From: Dactylis glomerata
Lineage: Eukaryota; Streptophyta; Magnoliopsida; Poales; Poaceae
NCBI GenBank assembly: GCA_007115705.1
Contig: QXEO01002115.1
Location: 945,227-1,009,226 of the forward strand
Reading direction: 5' to 3'
Length of the DNA: 64,000 nt
The position numbers were made by a program, and so were the translations under genes. How positions within the stretch are numbered: the stretch's first letter is position 1; each line of letters opens with the position of its first letter. The notes under the pieces were generated by a model. The model made no database searches. It was given only the letters and a program-made list of their open reading frames with translations, and was not told the origin of the DNA. This document shows, piece after piece, positions 1 to 11,346 of the stretch.

Positions 1-27
1 CTAATTGATAAAAACTCCCTCTCGATG

Positions 28-300
28 GTAGTAGTGATATCTTCAAAGTCTCTTTGGCATCCTTTCCTCCATTGATCAATATAAAACATCGTCGGGTGCG
101 CGCCCAGCGCTCCCGATGGGAGTAGCCCCCGAGGCTATAGTCAAAAAAATCTTTTTTCGAGTATAGGCTCAAAGACAGCGTGCCTTCTTTCATGTCATGA
201 GATCATAACGTGACTCAATAATATCGTCGGGTGCGCGCCCAGCGCTCCCGATGGTAGTAGCCCCCGAGGCTATAGCCGAATATTTTTGGGTATAGACTCA
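28..300. repeat. 139-bp tandem repeat with a 58-bp conserved core
   Basis: The core ATCGTCGGGTGCGCGCCCAG and the following 38 bases, ending GAGGCTATAG, occur at about 88-146 and 227-284, spaced 139 bp apart. A third, decayed partial unit begins near 28. The repeat lies between the antisense accessory gene promoter and the unseen 3' LTR of the outer element. Short tandem repeats in this 3' region are known in plant gypsy elements and can seed satellites. Confidence 0.7.
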
Positions 301-609
301 AAGAACGATTTCTCCTTTACCAGGCTCAATTTTTCATTGGCTTCCTTGATCTTCCCTTATTCAAATTTGCCATCTCGAACCATCTTTGGAATGTTCATCT
401 TACTAGTGTCCACTGCTATCATAGTCTCCAGTTCTCATTACCCGTACGTTTGTGACATTATTAATACAATTAATCTGTTTGTAATTATCTCTTGATTTTG
501 ACTGTTACCCATGGCCAGCGTGGTAATTTTGCAATTTCTCTGCCCGTTAGTGGGCTACCGTTTCCGCTCCTTGCGCCACGTCTCAGCCCACATTCCGTTA
601 CCTAGAAGC

Positions 610-617
610 TATATAAG
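610..617 (+). promoter_or_regulatory. TATA box of antisense accessory gene A
   Basis: TATATAAG lies about 100 bp upstream of the first possible start codons, in a region otherwise free of gene sequence. It points right, opposite to the retrotransposon transcript, so the accessory gene probably has its own promoter. Assignment is by position and motif only. Confidence 0.5.
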
Positions 618-727
618 GGGAGAATGGGGAAAGTCACTGTTTACCAGTTCATTGCTTCCGCCGCCGCCATTGTTCCAATCTCTGCGCTCCTTTGATCTCC
701 TGCATAGCCCCCATGCGCAAATCGTAG

Positions 728-3463
728 ATGCGCGTGAAGCATCTGGCGCAGAAACACAAGATGACCAAGGGGATGAACGTCGCGACCAGCTGGGTGCCTT
801 CTGTCTTCACGCAGAAGGATTTGAACAAGGCCCGAGCAGATGGCCTTGTCTCCGATGATGATCAGGTGATCTTCCCAAGCACTGAACGGATCCCCAAGCC
901 CAGAGATGGCTTTCGGGTGATGTTTTTCGCCTTTCTTTTGCGCGGTCTTTCCCTTCCTGCCCATGAGTTCCTTTGTGGGCCTCTTTTCGTTTATGGTATG
1001 CAGCTTCATCAGCTCACACCAAATTCCATTCTGTATATTGCTTGCTTCATAACTCTTTGCGAGTCATTTTTGGGGATCGATCCCCACTTTCTTCATTGGA
1101 GATCCCTCTTTCGGCTCCGCCCCAGTGTCTCATTGTCCAAGAAACCCGAACTGGGTGGAGCTTGTATCTCTGTTCGTGCTGAATCGCAGTATTTGGAATT
1201 TTCCATGGCTGCCTCGGTACAAGGTTGGAGGACCAAATGGTTTTACATCAAGGACCGAAAGATTTCCTCCTCCGACAAGTACGGTATTGCTCCATTTGAT
1301 GCCTCTCAAGAATTGAAAAAATTAGCCTCGTGGGATTCGCTTCCCACGGAAGCTGAAATGGAGGAGATCAAGCCACTTCTAGCCCGTATCCATGAGCTGA
1401 AGGGTGGTAGAGGAGGTGCTCTTTCGGGTACCCAACTCATGGCGTTTTTCCTGCAATGTCGAGTTCAACCCCTGCAGCACCGTCTCTCCAAATTGTGGAC
1501 TTTTTCTTTCTTGGAAGATCCTTCTCGAGTATCCGAAGATCTTATGGAGAAGAAGGATCTCGACAAGCGTGTGAGAGCTCTTACTACTCTCACCAAGGAT
1601 CATGAAGTTGCGGACTTAGCCGCAAGCCACTTTGACTCCGAGCATCCCTTGCCTGCGGTATTTTTGCTGTCTTTACTTGCCTTGTTTTTCTCTTATCATT
1701 GTTCGCCTTGTAACTTTTGGGTTGTTTTTCTTTTCAGGATCATCGACTTCTTGTTTCTCGCCCTCCTCTCCCAGAGGGAGGGGCCATTCCACATGTGCCT
1801 GTTTCTGCGGCCTCCGAAGCTCCCGAGATTGAGGACAACCAAGATGGAGACGAAGGCAAAGATTCGCTGGAAAGGTCCAGCTCAATGACGTCACCTCCTC
1901 CTGTGCTTTCTGAAGATCTTGGCGTTGACAAGAAGAGGAAGCGTGTCGAAGAATTTGCTTCTTCCAGTGCCTCCGCTCGTAAAACTGTGGCCGGGGAATC
2001 CTTCACGCCAGAGGACAACGTAGAGCTCTTTGACTTCATGGACTCGTCAGTATCCTGCTGCTTGTTTTCATATATTATATTTTTCCTGTCGACTTTGATA
2101 GATTACTTTATCTTTTGCTCCTTTTCTTAGTGACGAGGAGAACCCGAAGGAATTTGCTGCTGCCGCCCCTGCCACTGATACTCCTGCTGTCGAAGTGCCA
2201 CCGTCACAGGAGGTCGATCCAGCAGCTAAACCTTCAAAAGCTTCAAGGGTTCACATTATGAAGGTAGCCCCCGTTCGTAGTTTGAAACACGTGAAGAAAT
2301 CGTCCGACGTTGGCGCTTCTCTTGAGGCCCATCGGTCCATAAGCTCCTCCGATGATGTGCGTCATCATACTGGTATATTCATTTCTACTTTTGCGTGTTG
2401 GTACTCACGTGCTATTTCTTGACAGAACTTGATGAAGAAATTTGTTGCCTTGGGCAACGAATGTGTCGAGTATCTGAAGACTGCTAAGGTCTCAGAAGGT
2501 GAATTTCTTTTTCCGATATTTGCTTGTCTTGTACACCTATCTTTACTTCTTTGCTTGACTTTTCTTTTCTTCTTTGGTGAACTGCAGATGCTCTAGCAAC
2601 AGCCAATGCTCGCATTTCATCACTGGAAGCTGAACTCGAAGCTTCCAGGAAAGCTTTTGATGCCGCCACTGCTGCCAAGGTCAATGCTGAGAAGTCTACT
2701 AAATCAGCACTGGCTAAGGCGAAGAAAGCAGATAAGACCCTGACTGATGCTAACAAGGATCACCTCCAGCGGGAACAGGCCGTGGCTGAACGGTTGAACA
2801 AGATGTCTGCTGCTACTGGAGGTACGTACTATACATTTCTTTCCTTTTGTTTACTTGCTTCCTCTTTTATGCTTGCTGATGTACTCCTTTCTTGTTGTTT
2901 GTTGTTTCCATGGTTTTGCAGAATATACTGAAGTGTCTGCGTCGACTCTGCAACCCGACGACGATCCTCTCTTAGCCGCGGTTAGCTTGCTGGAAGCGAA
3001 CTGGATATCCGTCCAGGAAATCTTCGAGTTGATTAACCGCGTGCTTACGCGGATTTTTGTTGGGTTATGGCCCAAGCAAAAAGCCAAGGTGCCGGATTTG
3101 AAGAATCTTGCCAAGGCCTTCGACACCCCTGACGACCCCATACTTACTATGAAGGGCCTCTCCTTGAATCGAGGTGCCGAGGGGGCCATTGCATTTTCAT
3201 ATGCACATGGTGAAAAGGTTAACTGGGAAAAGGTGAGCTCTTCCCACGGCCGTCCTCGTTCGAAGTTGAAGGCTTTCTTTGAGAAGGCGAAGAAGTATGC
3301 GCCAGGCATCGTGTCGCTGATTTCTCCTTCGGCGGCTTCTGCAACCGCTACCACGCCAATTTCTTCGACTCCAGCAACAAGTGGATCCATGCCTCCTCCC
3401 AAAGCTGGTGATGCTTCTGCTACGCTGACGTCTGCCGCGGATCGTGAGGCCGAGGTGGCGTAG
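728..3463 (+). CDS. Antisense accessory gene A: 'putative gypsy type transposon' (Transposase_28-like) protein
   Basis: Six proposed exons give one frame: 728-1657, 1738-2045, 2131-2356, 2426-2498, 2588-2821 and 2922-3463. All introns have GT...AG ends. The third donor (2357) was chosen because the neighbouring GT at 2373 would lead to an early stop. Exon 1 carries the conserved block of the grass 'putative gypsy type transposon' family (motifs FPSTERIPKP, HEFLCG, LTPNSI, GGACISVR, WRTKWFYI). Exon 2 has a basic KKRKR patch, a possible nuclear signal. Exon 5 is an Ala/Lys/Glu-rich coiled coil. The name implies a transposase, but no catalytic function is known to me. It runs opposite to gag-protease. 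A TAG stop at 725-727 touches the ATG at 728 in the same frame as an earlier ATG at 713, so the original N-terminus may be lost. Confidence 0.7.
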
Positions 3464-4526
3464 ACTTGGCCCCCTGTTGTAATTTTTAGTTTTATTCTCA
3501 TGTAGCAAACTCTTAGTCGTATGTAGCCCGAGAACTTTAGTCAGAGGGCTTGCACTTTTGTAAATATTTCTTCTTTTGTGAAATGTCATGTTCAACTTAG
3601 CTTCTGAGATACTTCTCTTTTCTTTTCTTTTTGCTTCCAGCCTATGTGTACTGGTAGATCGTCGGGTCGCGATCAGGCTCCCTCTCCTGATGATGTTCTC
3701 GACTCCATTACTTCATCGCCTCCTCGTCCTTCTTGCCGATGTGCTGAGTATTCTTTGAGGATTTTAGACCTTGAAAGCCGCTTGTCGTTGGCGAAGCGCC
3801 AAGCGCAGATGACTATGGATAAAGCCAGCAGATCTTGCGGTTTGATGAAACAGATATCCATACTCGAGGATAAGATGTCGGGTCTGACGGCTAGAATTGT
3901 ACATCTGGAGGAGTGCGACTCCTTTTTCGTTGGTATTATCGAATCTGCTTGCGAGTTGCTGCGATGTAAGTTTTCTTGCCACTTTCCTCTTTTTCTTTTC
4001 TACTGCAATGCTACTGGCCAATGACTTTTATTACTGTAGGTACTTGCTTGGACTTCGTTGGTGAAGCTCGCCATGTTTCTGAACGGATCGCGGCTCTTGA
4101 GAGATCATCTGAGGGAGTCAAAACTTTTTGGTCTGATCCCCGGCGCCGTAGTGCTATTGTGCTTATCCAAGATTGTGCTCAACACATTGGAGAAGCAGTT
4201 GATAGCTGTCAAAAATCTCTGACTACCATGCACTCCGTGATGCTTCCTCGTAATCCTCTTCCTGGAACTTTTCCACAGCTACTTGCTGCTTTTAGATCTA
4301 CTCAGCGCATTCATCATCTGATAGAACTTAATTTAGTGGCTGGCGCCAATTTTGTACTTGGTTGGACACGCAAGTGGCACCCAAGGCTTAATTTTATTTC
4401 CATGTCACTAGGCTTGCCTTCAGGGGGGGCTCAGCTTCGAGTTCATATGGATGCCACCCTTCAACCAGCGAGGAGGCTTATAGCTAGGTTGCTTCAGGAG
4501 GATGCCGCGTTTTTCCGCGAGCATCA

Positions 4527-6151
4527 TGCTACTCGGTGATGGCGCCAGAAAAGAGCTATGGCGTGTAGTTGACGTGGGAGCAGTAAGTCCTTGTGCGTGG
4601 TGAATGACCAGCCCGTTGGGAACCCCAAGAGGAAGGTATGATGAGTGTAGCGGCAAGTTTTCCCTCAGTTAAGAAACCAAGGTTTATCGAACAGGAGAGG
4701 AGAGACAATGACGACTGAAGGTGTTGTGGAACCTGCACACACACAAACAAATACTTTGTTCCCAACTTGCGATGAGGTTGTCAATCTCACCGGTTTGCTT
4801 GAAACAAAGGTTATGAGCGTATCGAGTGGAAAACAGTAGAGTATGCTAGTAAAGTAAACAGTACGAGAAAAGTAAACAGGTGATTGCAATATGATGTAAA
4901 TAGGACCGGGGTCCACAGTTCACTAGTGGTGTCTCTCCATAGATAAAATAACACATGCTGGGTAAACAAATTACAGTTGGGCAATTGATAGAATAAAGAT
5001 AACGTGATATGTCAAGAAGATCACTATGAGATTTACTCTGGGCATTACAACAAAATACATAGACCGCCATCCAACTGCATCTATGACTAATAATCCACTC
5101 CCGGGGATATCAATCCGAACACCCTAGAAGTATTAAGTTGCGAACAACAGATAATTGCATTAAGCAAAGTGTGTAATGTAAACAAAGCATATGCCCTTGA
5201 GCATATGAATGTTGTTTTCTCCCTAGTAGCAACAGCACATCTACCACCTTAGAGGTTTCTGTCACTCCCCCAGGTGAAATAGAGACATGAACCCACTATC
5301 GAGCATAAATACCCCCTCTTGGAGTCACTAGCAACTACTTGGCCAAGATAGCTACTAACAACGGAGAGCATGCAAGATCATAAACAACATAGAGATAACA
5401 AAAGATATAATTCAGTACAGCAACTTAATCATAAACACCAATATTCATCGGATCCCAACAAACCAAACATGTAGAATTACATAACGGTGATCTCAATCAT
5501 GTATGGCAGCTCATGAGATCTAAACATGAAGCACATAGTGGAGAAGACAACCATCTAGCTACTGCTATGGACCCATAGTCCAAGGTAGACTACTCACTCA
5601 TCGCTCCGGAGGCAAGCATGGCGATGAAGGAGACCTTCGGTGGCGATTCCCCTCTCCGGCAGGGTGCCGGGAAGAGCTTCTAGACCCTCCCGATCTTCGG
5701 GTCGATGGCGGCGGCGTATCGCGATGTGTTCTGGAAATCTGATTGGGCCCTTAGGTTTTTCTTGTCGGGGGGTATTTATAGGCGAAGGGGCGTCGTCAAA
5801 AGAGGGGCCAGGTGTCCTCACAAGGCGGTGGCGCGGGCCAGGGGCTGGCCACGCCACCCCTGTGTGTGGGCCCCTGGTCCCTCACCTCCTACTCTCCTTC
5901 GGATCTCTGGAAGCTTCCGGGTAAAATAAGACTTCAGGAACTTGTTTCGTCCAATTCCGAGAATATTTCCTGTGTATCACTTCTGAAACACAAAAACAGC
6001 AGAAAACAGGGAACTGGCACTGTGGCAACTCGTTAATAGGTTAGTTCCGGAAAATGCATAAAAGTGCCACGAAGTGTAACGAAACAATAGGCAAATGGTG
6101 TAAAAACAAGCATGGAGCATCAAAAATTATAGATACGTTTGAGACGTATCA
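4527..6151 (-). repeat. 3' LTR of E1 (1625 bp)
   Basis: On the minus strand it begins TGATACGTCTCAAACG (6151 leftwards) and ends GAGTAGCA at 4527. It is the same length as the right-hand copy and differs at only about 22 places. A TATA-like TATAAAT lies near 5775-5781 on the minus strand, followed by a GC-rich inverted repeat upstream of a CGGAAG-rich leader. The small ORFs inside are conserved only because the LTR is repeated. Confidence 0.93.
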
Positions 6152-9085
6152 AGCATCCCCAAGCTTAACTCCTGCTCGTCCTCGAGTAGGTAAGTGATAA
6201 CAAAAGAAATAATTTTTGAGGTGACATGCACCTACACAATCTTGATCATATATGTAAGCATTGGTGAGCTGGGATCAATAGAACTTAAAACATGGCATGA
6301 AGATATAATCATGACAATAAGAACTTAGCAACCATGTTGTAAACATGCAAATGAACACAAACAAAAGATCATGAAAATGAAACAATGAAAGTCAAATGTG
6401 TGTTCAAATCATAAGGAAAACATACAAAAGGTTTTCAGCTTGTCCTTCAAAGAGAGCAAAACATAAATGCATAGGACACCTCAAAGTTTAAGAGGGCGAC
6501 TAGATACAAATAATTTAAGAACAAGTGAAACCAACAATATGAATCAATCAATGAACTTTGGGACAATGCATATCACACTAAGAATGACAACTATGCTCTC
6601 TTAATGGTGCATAAAGAAAGAAGGTGGTGACTCAACATAAAAGTAAAAGAAAGGCCCTTCGCAGAGGGAAGCAGTGATTGCAAGTTTTATAACCTTCAAA
6701 AATTATGGTACTTACCGGATTTGAGCTCTCATTGCCCCCATCATAAGCATCTTGAATGGTTAAAGTTAATGCGAGAACATTTATGATGCATATGCTTGAC
6801 AAATCATAAGTTGAAAACCTCGTGCCCCGTGAATACGAGTACCCAAACCTCATGCTACTTTACTTAGAGTCCCAAGCAAGGCTCTTGTCATTGTAAGTAT
6901 ATGCATATCATTGAGAACCGCCAATGGGGTACCTCCATGCCCGATGACATGGAACAAGCCCACACCAAAATGACAGGACAAGCAGACAATGAACACCTCG
7001 ACATCTCTTTTATTTGCTATATTGTTTAGCTTTTTATTGTGAGATGCGTCGTCGAATGTTCACCATGGGTATGCTGCAAATTTCCACCATGAATTATGCA
7101 TGGCTTAGATTGGCGGCCCGGCGTTTCCCTAACACATATACAAACTCCATGATCCCCACAAGATTCCCAATTCATTTCACACCGCGGGCATCCATAAACA
7201 AAAGATCACGATATCAACTCAAAAAGAAGTGCAATGTTGAAAGCTTGCCCCATGACAGCATGGATGGGCTAGAATCCAACTTACAACTTGCAAGCATAAC
7301 AACTCAACATAAGAGACCACAATGTCAAATTTTTAAGAACAGGAAAAAGTAAAGTGTGCCTTCCGGTTCGTGAGAGCTTTACTAACCAAATTTCGCATAA
7401 CATTGGTAAGAGTTTAATTTGAAGAGAAAATAAAAGCAAGTCAAATTTACTTGGAATAGCAAATTGCTAGTAGGTATGTATGGTGGACACTTTGACAAAC
7501 TTTGGCTTTTAGGAGTTGGATGCACGAGTAGAGCTCATACTTAGTACAAGGTGAGGGCTAGCAAAAGACTGGGAGCGACCAACTAAGAGAGCAATAATGG
7601 CCATAATCATGCAAAGCGACAAAGCGACATTAAAAGAAGCATAAGATGGCATCAAAAGTCAAAAACTAAATGATCATGAAGGCTATTGGCGACTTTGTAA
7701 GAGTCTAACATGTGTGAGCATGCGCCAAGTCAACCCAAATAAAGCATCGAGGAGAAAACCAAAATAATGCTTCCATACAATAAAAACAACGCATGATTTT
7801 TCAAAGGCTCATTAAGCAATCTCAGCTATTTGAGACAAGTCATGCTACAGCAAAACCACTAAGCATACTATCAAAAAGACATCAAGCATGACATGAAAAA
7901 GCCTAAGCCGCAGTCTACACAAGCTCCTTCTTGTACCACTATTTTGCACAAAGCTTTTTCTCTTTTCCAACACCATTTGAAATTTTTAAAGACACCTCTT
8001 TTGATGAAAACCAATAAAGATCAGAGGCAAAAATGCACCTTGATGAAAAGATATGACAAGATCTGAACGCAAATCAAGGCGAAAACGAAAACCAAAAGCA
8101 GTAGCGGAAAAAGTAGAACACTCGATTTTTAATAAGAGTGAAAACTAGAGCGTTCTTGGCAAATGAAAACAAGCAACTTCTCCAAAAGAAAATTTGTTGG
8201 GGTCCAACCATTTATTGCAGCAAACAAACAATCTAAACCAACTAATAAAACTAAAACAACTGACGCTCCAAGAAAAACACATAGTGCATGAAGCAATAAA
8301 AATATAGTGTTTTGAAAGGTGACCTGATTTTTGCCGATGAAGAAGGGGTGCCTCGGGGGCATCCCCAAGCTTTGACGCTTGTACTTCTTGGATATTTCTT
8401 GGGGTGATGCATGGGCATCCCCAAGCTTGAGCTTTTGTCCATTCTTCAACTCATCTCATCATTCTCCAATCCCTACACTTGAAAACTTCCTTCATACAAA
8501 ACTAAACACAATTCTATTAGCAACATTAGTGCAAGCATAAAATATAATCAACCCTCTATTTGCTTCAGGTTTCAACTCAAAACCACCACATATATAGCAA
8601 ATACTACTGTAGCAACTCCCCAAAAAGTTCCATGATCAAAAGAACTCAAAAGAAAGCGATAAAGTGGCAAACACAAATATTGGCAGAAATCTGTTAAAAC
8701 TGAACAGCTGACAAAGGTCGAATTTTTGAGGGATTTTATGTTGCTCAAATCAAAAAGTGTTCAACTAAGAAAAGTTTGGATATAACCTGGGGCATATGCA
8801 CAAGAAATCGCAGGTCAAAACTATAAACAGAGAATTTGCACGAATTTTTACGGTGCAGCACCGAAAACAGTTTCAGGACAGCAACATCCCCAAATCTTTA
8901 CCTCACTCAAATTAGAGGCTTCTCTTGGCACAAAAACGAAATAAACAAGATAAGGAGCGGTCATTACAGTAGTAATGACTTCCAAGACTCAAATAAAAGA
9001 AAAATTACTGAAAGAAAAAACATTGGGTTATCTCCCAAGAGTGCTTTTCTTTAACGCCTTTGAGCTAGGCGCAGAAAATTGCGAA
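6152..9085 (-). other. Non-coding 3' internal region of E1
   Basis: No convincing ORF is present. Stretches match, in reverse complement, the 3' internal regions of E2 and E3: for example CTAGCAAAAGACTGGGAG near 7560 corresponds to the segment at about 29740 and, more diverged, 41770. Two polypurine-like ATCCCCAAGCTT motifs occur at about 8360 and 8411, in addition to the terminal tract next to the LTR. In E2 and E3 the same motif closes an accessory ORF, so E1 may have lost that ORF and kept its downstream marker. Confidence 0.6.
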
Positions 9086-11149
9086 TCAAGTAATATCAAG
9101 TGTTGAAGCATCAAGCTCATAATTTGCTCTAAGAATAGAGTCAAAAAGCAATTTCTTTCTTTTCCTAGGGAAGTGTTCCATACCTTTCTTTAGTGGGAAT
9201 TGATATTTGATAGTGCCTTCCCTCATATCAATAATAGCACCTACAGTTCGAAGAAAGGGTCTTCCCAAAATAATAGGACATGAAGCATGGCATTCAACGT
9301 CCATAACAAGAAAATCAACGGGAACAAGGTTATTGTTAACCACAATAAGAACATCATTAATCCTTCCCAAAGGTTTCTTCTTAGCAACATCAGCAATAGG
9401 AACATCAAAATAACATTTTTCAAGCGGTGGTAAATCAAGCATGTCATAAATCTTTCTAGGCATGATAGAAATACTAGCACCTAGATCACATAAAGCATGG
9501 CAATCATAACCATTAACATGCATATCAACGATGGGTTCCCAACCATCTTCTAACTTCTTGGGAACAGAAGCTTTTTGCTTCAACTTTTCATCCCTAATCT
9601 TTATAAGAGCATTGGTAATATGCTTAGTAAAAGCAATATTTAAAGAACTAGCATTGGGAGTCAAAGCAAGCTTTTGCAAGAACAAAATTACTTCAGATAT
9701 ATTGCAGCCATCAACATCAAAATCATTAAAAGAAATAGAGCTATCATCTCCCACACTCCGAAAAATTTCAGCACTCTTTTGAGAAAAAGTTTTGGCAGTT
9801 TTAGGCTTTTTAACACAAGGAGTGGGAGTTTTCTCTACACCAATCAAAGTAAGAGGATTGTTATCAGTAGGAGCAACATCATTAGAGGTAGTAATAGTAC
9901 ATACCTTCATCTCTCTAGCCATCTCATCTTCTCTTTCCCACCTGGCATGCAATTCCGCTAACAATCTAATATTTTCATCAATTCCAACTTGGATAGCATT
10001 AGCGGCAGCAACAATATTGCTCTCTTTCACATTATTAGGAAACACTTTTAATTTCAGAAGCTCAACATCATGAGCAAGGCTATCAACTTTAGAAGCAAGA
10101 ATATCAATTTTGCCTAACTTCTCCTCAACAGACTTGTTAAAAGCAGTTTGCTTACCGATAAAGTCCTTGAGCATTACCTCAAGCTCGGAGGGCGCGGTCC
10201 TAGTGTTGTTGTAGGAATTACCATAAGAGTTACCATAACCATTACCATTGGTAGAAGGATACGGCCTATAATTGTTACTAGCAAAATTGTTCCTATAAGC
10301 ATTGTTGTTAAAATTGTTGTTTCTAATGAAATTCACATCAACATGCTCTTCTTGAGCAACCAGAGAGGCTAAAGGAACATTATTAGGATCAACATGAGTC
10401 CTATCATTAGCAAGCATAGCCATAATGGTATCAATCTTATCATTCAAAGAAGAGGTTTCCTCAACAGAATTTACCTTCTTACCTTGTGGAGCTCTCTCGG
10501 TGTGCCATTCAGAATAATTTACCATCATGTTGTCGAGTAGCTTTGATGCGGCGCCCAAAGTAAGGGACATAAAAGTGCCTCCAGCAGCTGAATCAAGTAG
10601 ATTCCTTGAAGAAAAATTCAGTCCTGCATAAAAAGTTTGGATAATCATCCAAGTAGTCAGTCCATGAGTGGGGCAATTCTTTATCATAGATTTCATTCTT
10701 TCCCAAGCTTGAGCAACATGTTCATTATCAAACTGAGTAAACTTCATAATATTGCTACGCAATGATATAATCTTAGCAAGAGGATAGTATCTACCAATAA
10801 AAGCATCCTTACACTTAGCCCATGAATCAATACTATTCTTAGTCAAAGACAGCAACCAATCTTTAGCTTTTCCTCTCAAAGAAAAAGGAAACAACTTGAG
10901 CTTAATAATATCACTATCAACATCCTTATATTTCTGCATCTCACATAGCTCAACAAAATTGTTGAGATGAGCTGCAGCATCTTCAGTACTAGCACCAGAA
11001 AATTGCTCTTTCATAACAAGGTTCAATAAAGCAGGCTTAATCTCATAAAAGTTTGCAGCAGTAGCAGGTGGTGCAATAGGAGTGCAGATAAAATCACTAT
11101 TGTCTGTGCTAGTGAAGTCACACAACTTGGTGTTTTCAGGATTGGCCAT
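9086..11149 (-). CDS. Gag-protease polyprotein of E1 (687 aa)
   Basis: The ORF is complete from ATG 11149 to its stop at 9086. Residues about 45-175 match the plant retrotransposon gag fold (motifs FPFSLRGKAKDWLLSL, GRYYPLAK, FDNEHVAQAWERMK, FYAGL). The middle is Asn/Tyr-rich without a CCHC zinc knuckle, followed by a coiled coil near 330-370. The C-terminal third is an aspartic protease with active site CDLGASISIMP and the flap-side motif IILGRPFLRT. Gag packages element RNA and the protease matures it in cytoplasmic particles. No reverse transcriptase, RNase H or integrase follows, so this protein is the element's whole coding capacity. The undamaged frame over 687 codons in a 1.4%-diverged element suggests recent or current function. 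Confidence 0.93.
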   Translation of the reverse strand: MANPENTKLCDFTSTDNSDFICTPIAPPATAANFYEIKPALLNLVMKEQFSGASTEDAAAHLNNFVELCEMQKYKDVDSDIIKLKLFPFSLRGKAKDWLLSLTKNSIDSWAKCKDAFIGRYYPLAKIISLRSNIMKFTQFDNEHVAQAWERMKSMIKNCPTHGLTTWMIIQTFYAGLNFSSRNLLDSAAGGTFMSLTLGAASKLLDNMMVNYSEWHTERAPQGKKVNSVEETSSLNDKIDTIMAMLANDRTHVDPNNVPLASLVAQEEHVDVNFIRNNNFNNNAYRNNFASNNYRPYPSTNGNGYGNSYGNSYNNTRTAPSELEVMLKDFIGKQTAFNKSVEEKLGKIDILASKVDSLAHDVELLKLKVFPNNVKESNIVAAANAIQVGIDENIRLLAELHARWEREDEMAREMKVCTITTSNDVAPTDNNPLTLIGVEKTPTPCVKKPKTAKTFSQKSAEIFRSVGDDSSISFNDFDVDGCNISEVILFLQKLALTPNASSLNIAFTKHITNALIKIRDEKLKQKASVPKKLEDGWEPIVDMHVNGYDCHALCDLGASISIMPRKIYDMLDLPPLEKCYFDVPIADVAKKKPLGRINDVLIVVNNNLVPVDFLVMDVECHASCPIILGRPFLRTVGAIIDMREGTIKYQFPLKKGMEHFPRKRKKLLFDSILRANYELDASTLDIT

Positions 11150-11318
11150 TTTAGCAAAACGAAAGTAAACAAGTAAAAACAGCTACCAAGGATTCTAATT
11201 TTTTTGGGTTTTTGATATAAAAAGCAATGCAGGTAAAATAAAATAAAGTAAAGCAAAACAAATAACAAAGTAAAGAATGTGTGTGCGAAGAACTCCCCTC
11301 GCAGAAGTCTTCTCTTCC

Positions 11319-11336
11319 TCCCCGGCAACGGCGCCA
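11319..11336 (-). promoter_or_regulatory. Primer-binding site of E1 (tRNA-Asp type)
   Basis: TGGCGCCGTTGCCGGGGA on the minus strand is complementary to the 3' end of plant tRNA-Asp(GUC), as I remember that tRNA. It starts 10 bases after the LTR end rather than the usual 0-5. E2 (24212-24229) has the same 18 bases, and E3 (33942-33959) has them with one change, each 11 bases after the LTR. Confidence 0.8.
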
Positions 11337-11346
11337 GAAAAGAAGC

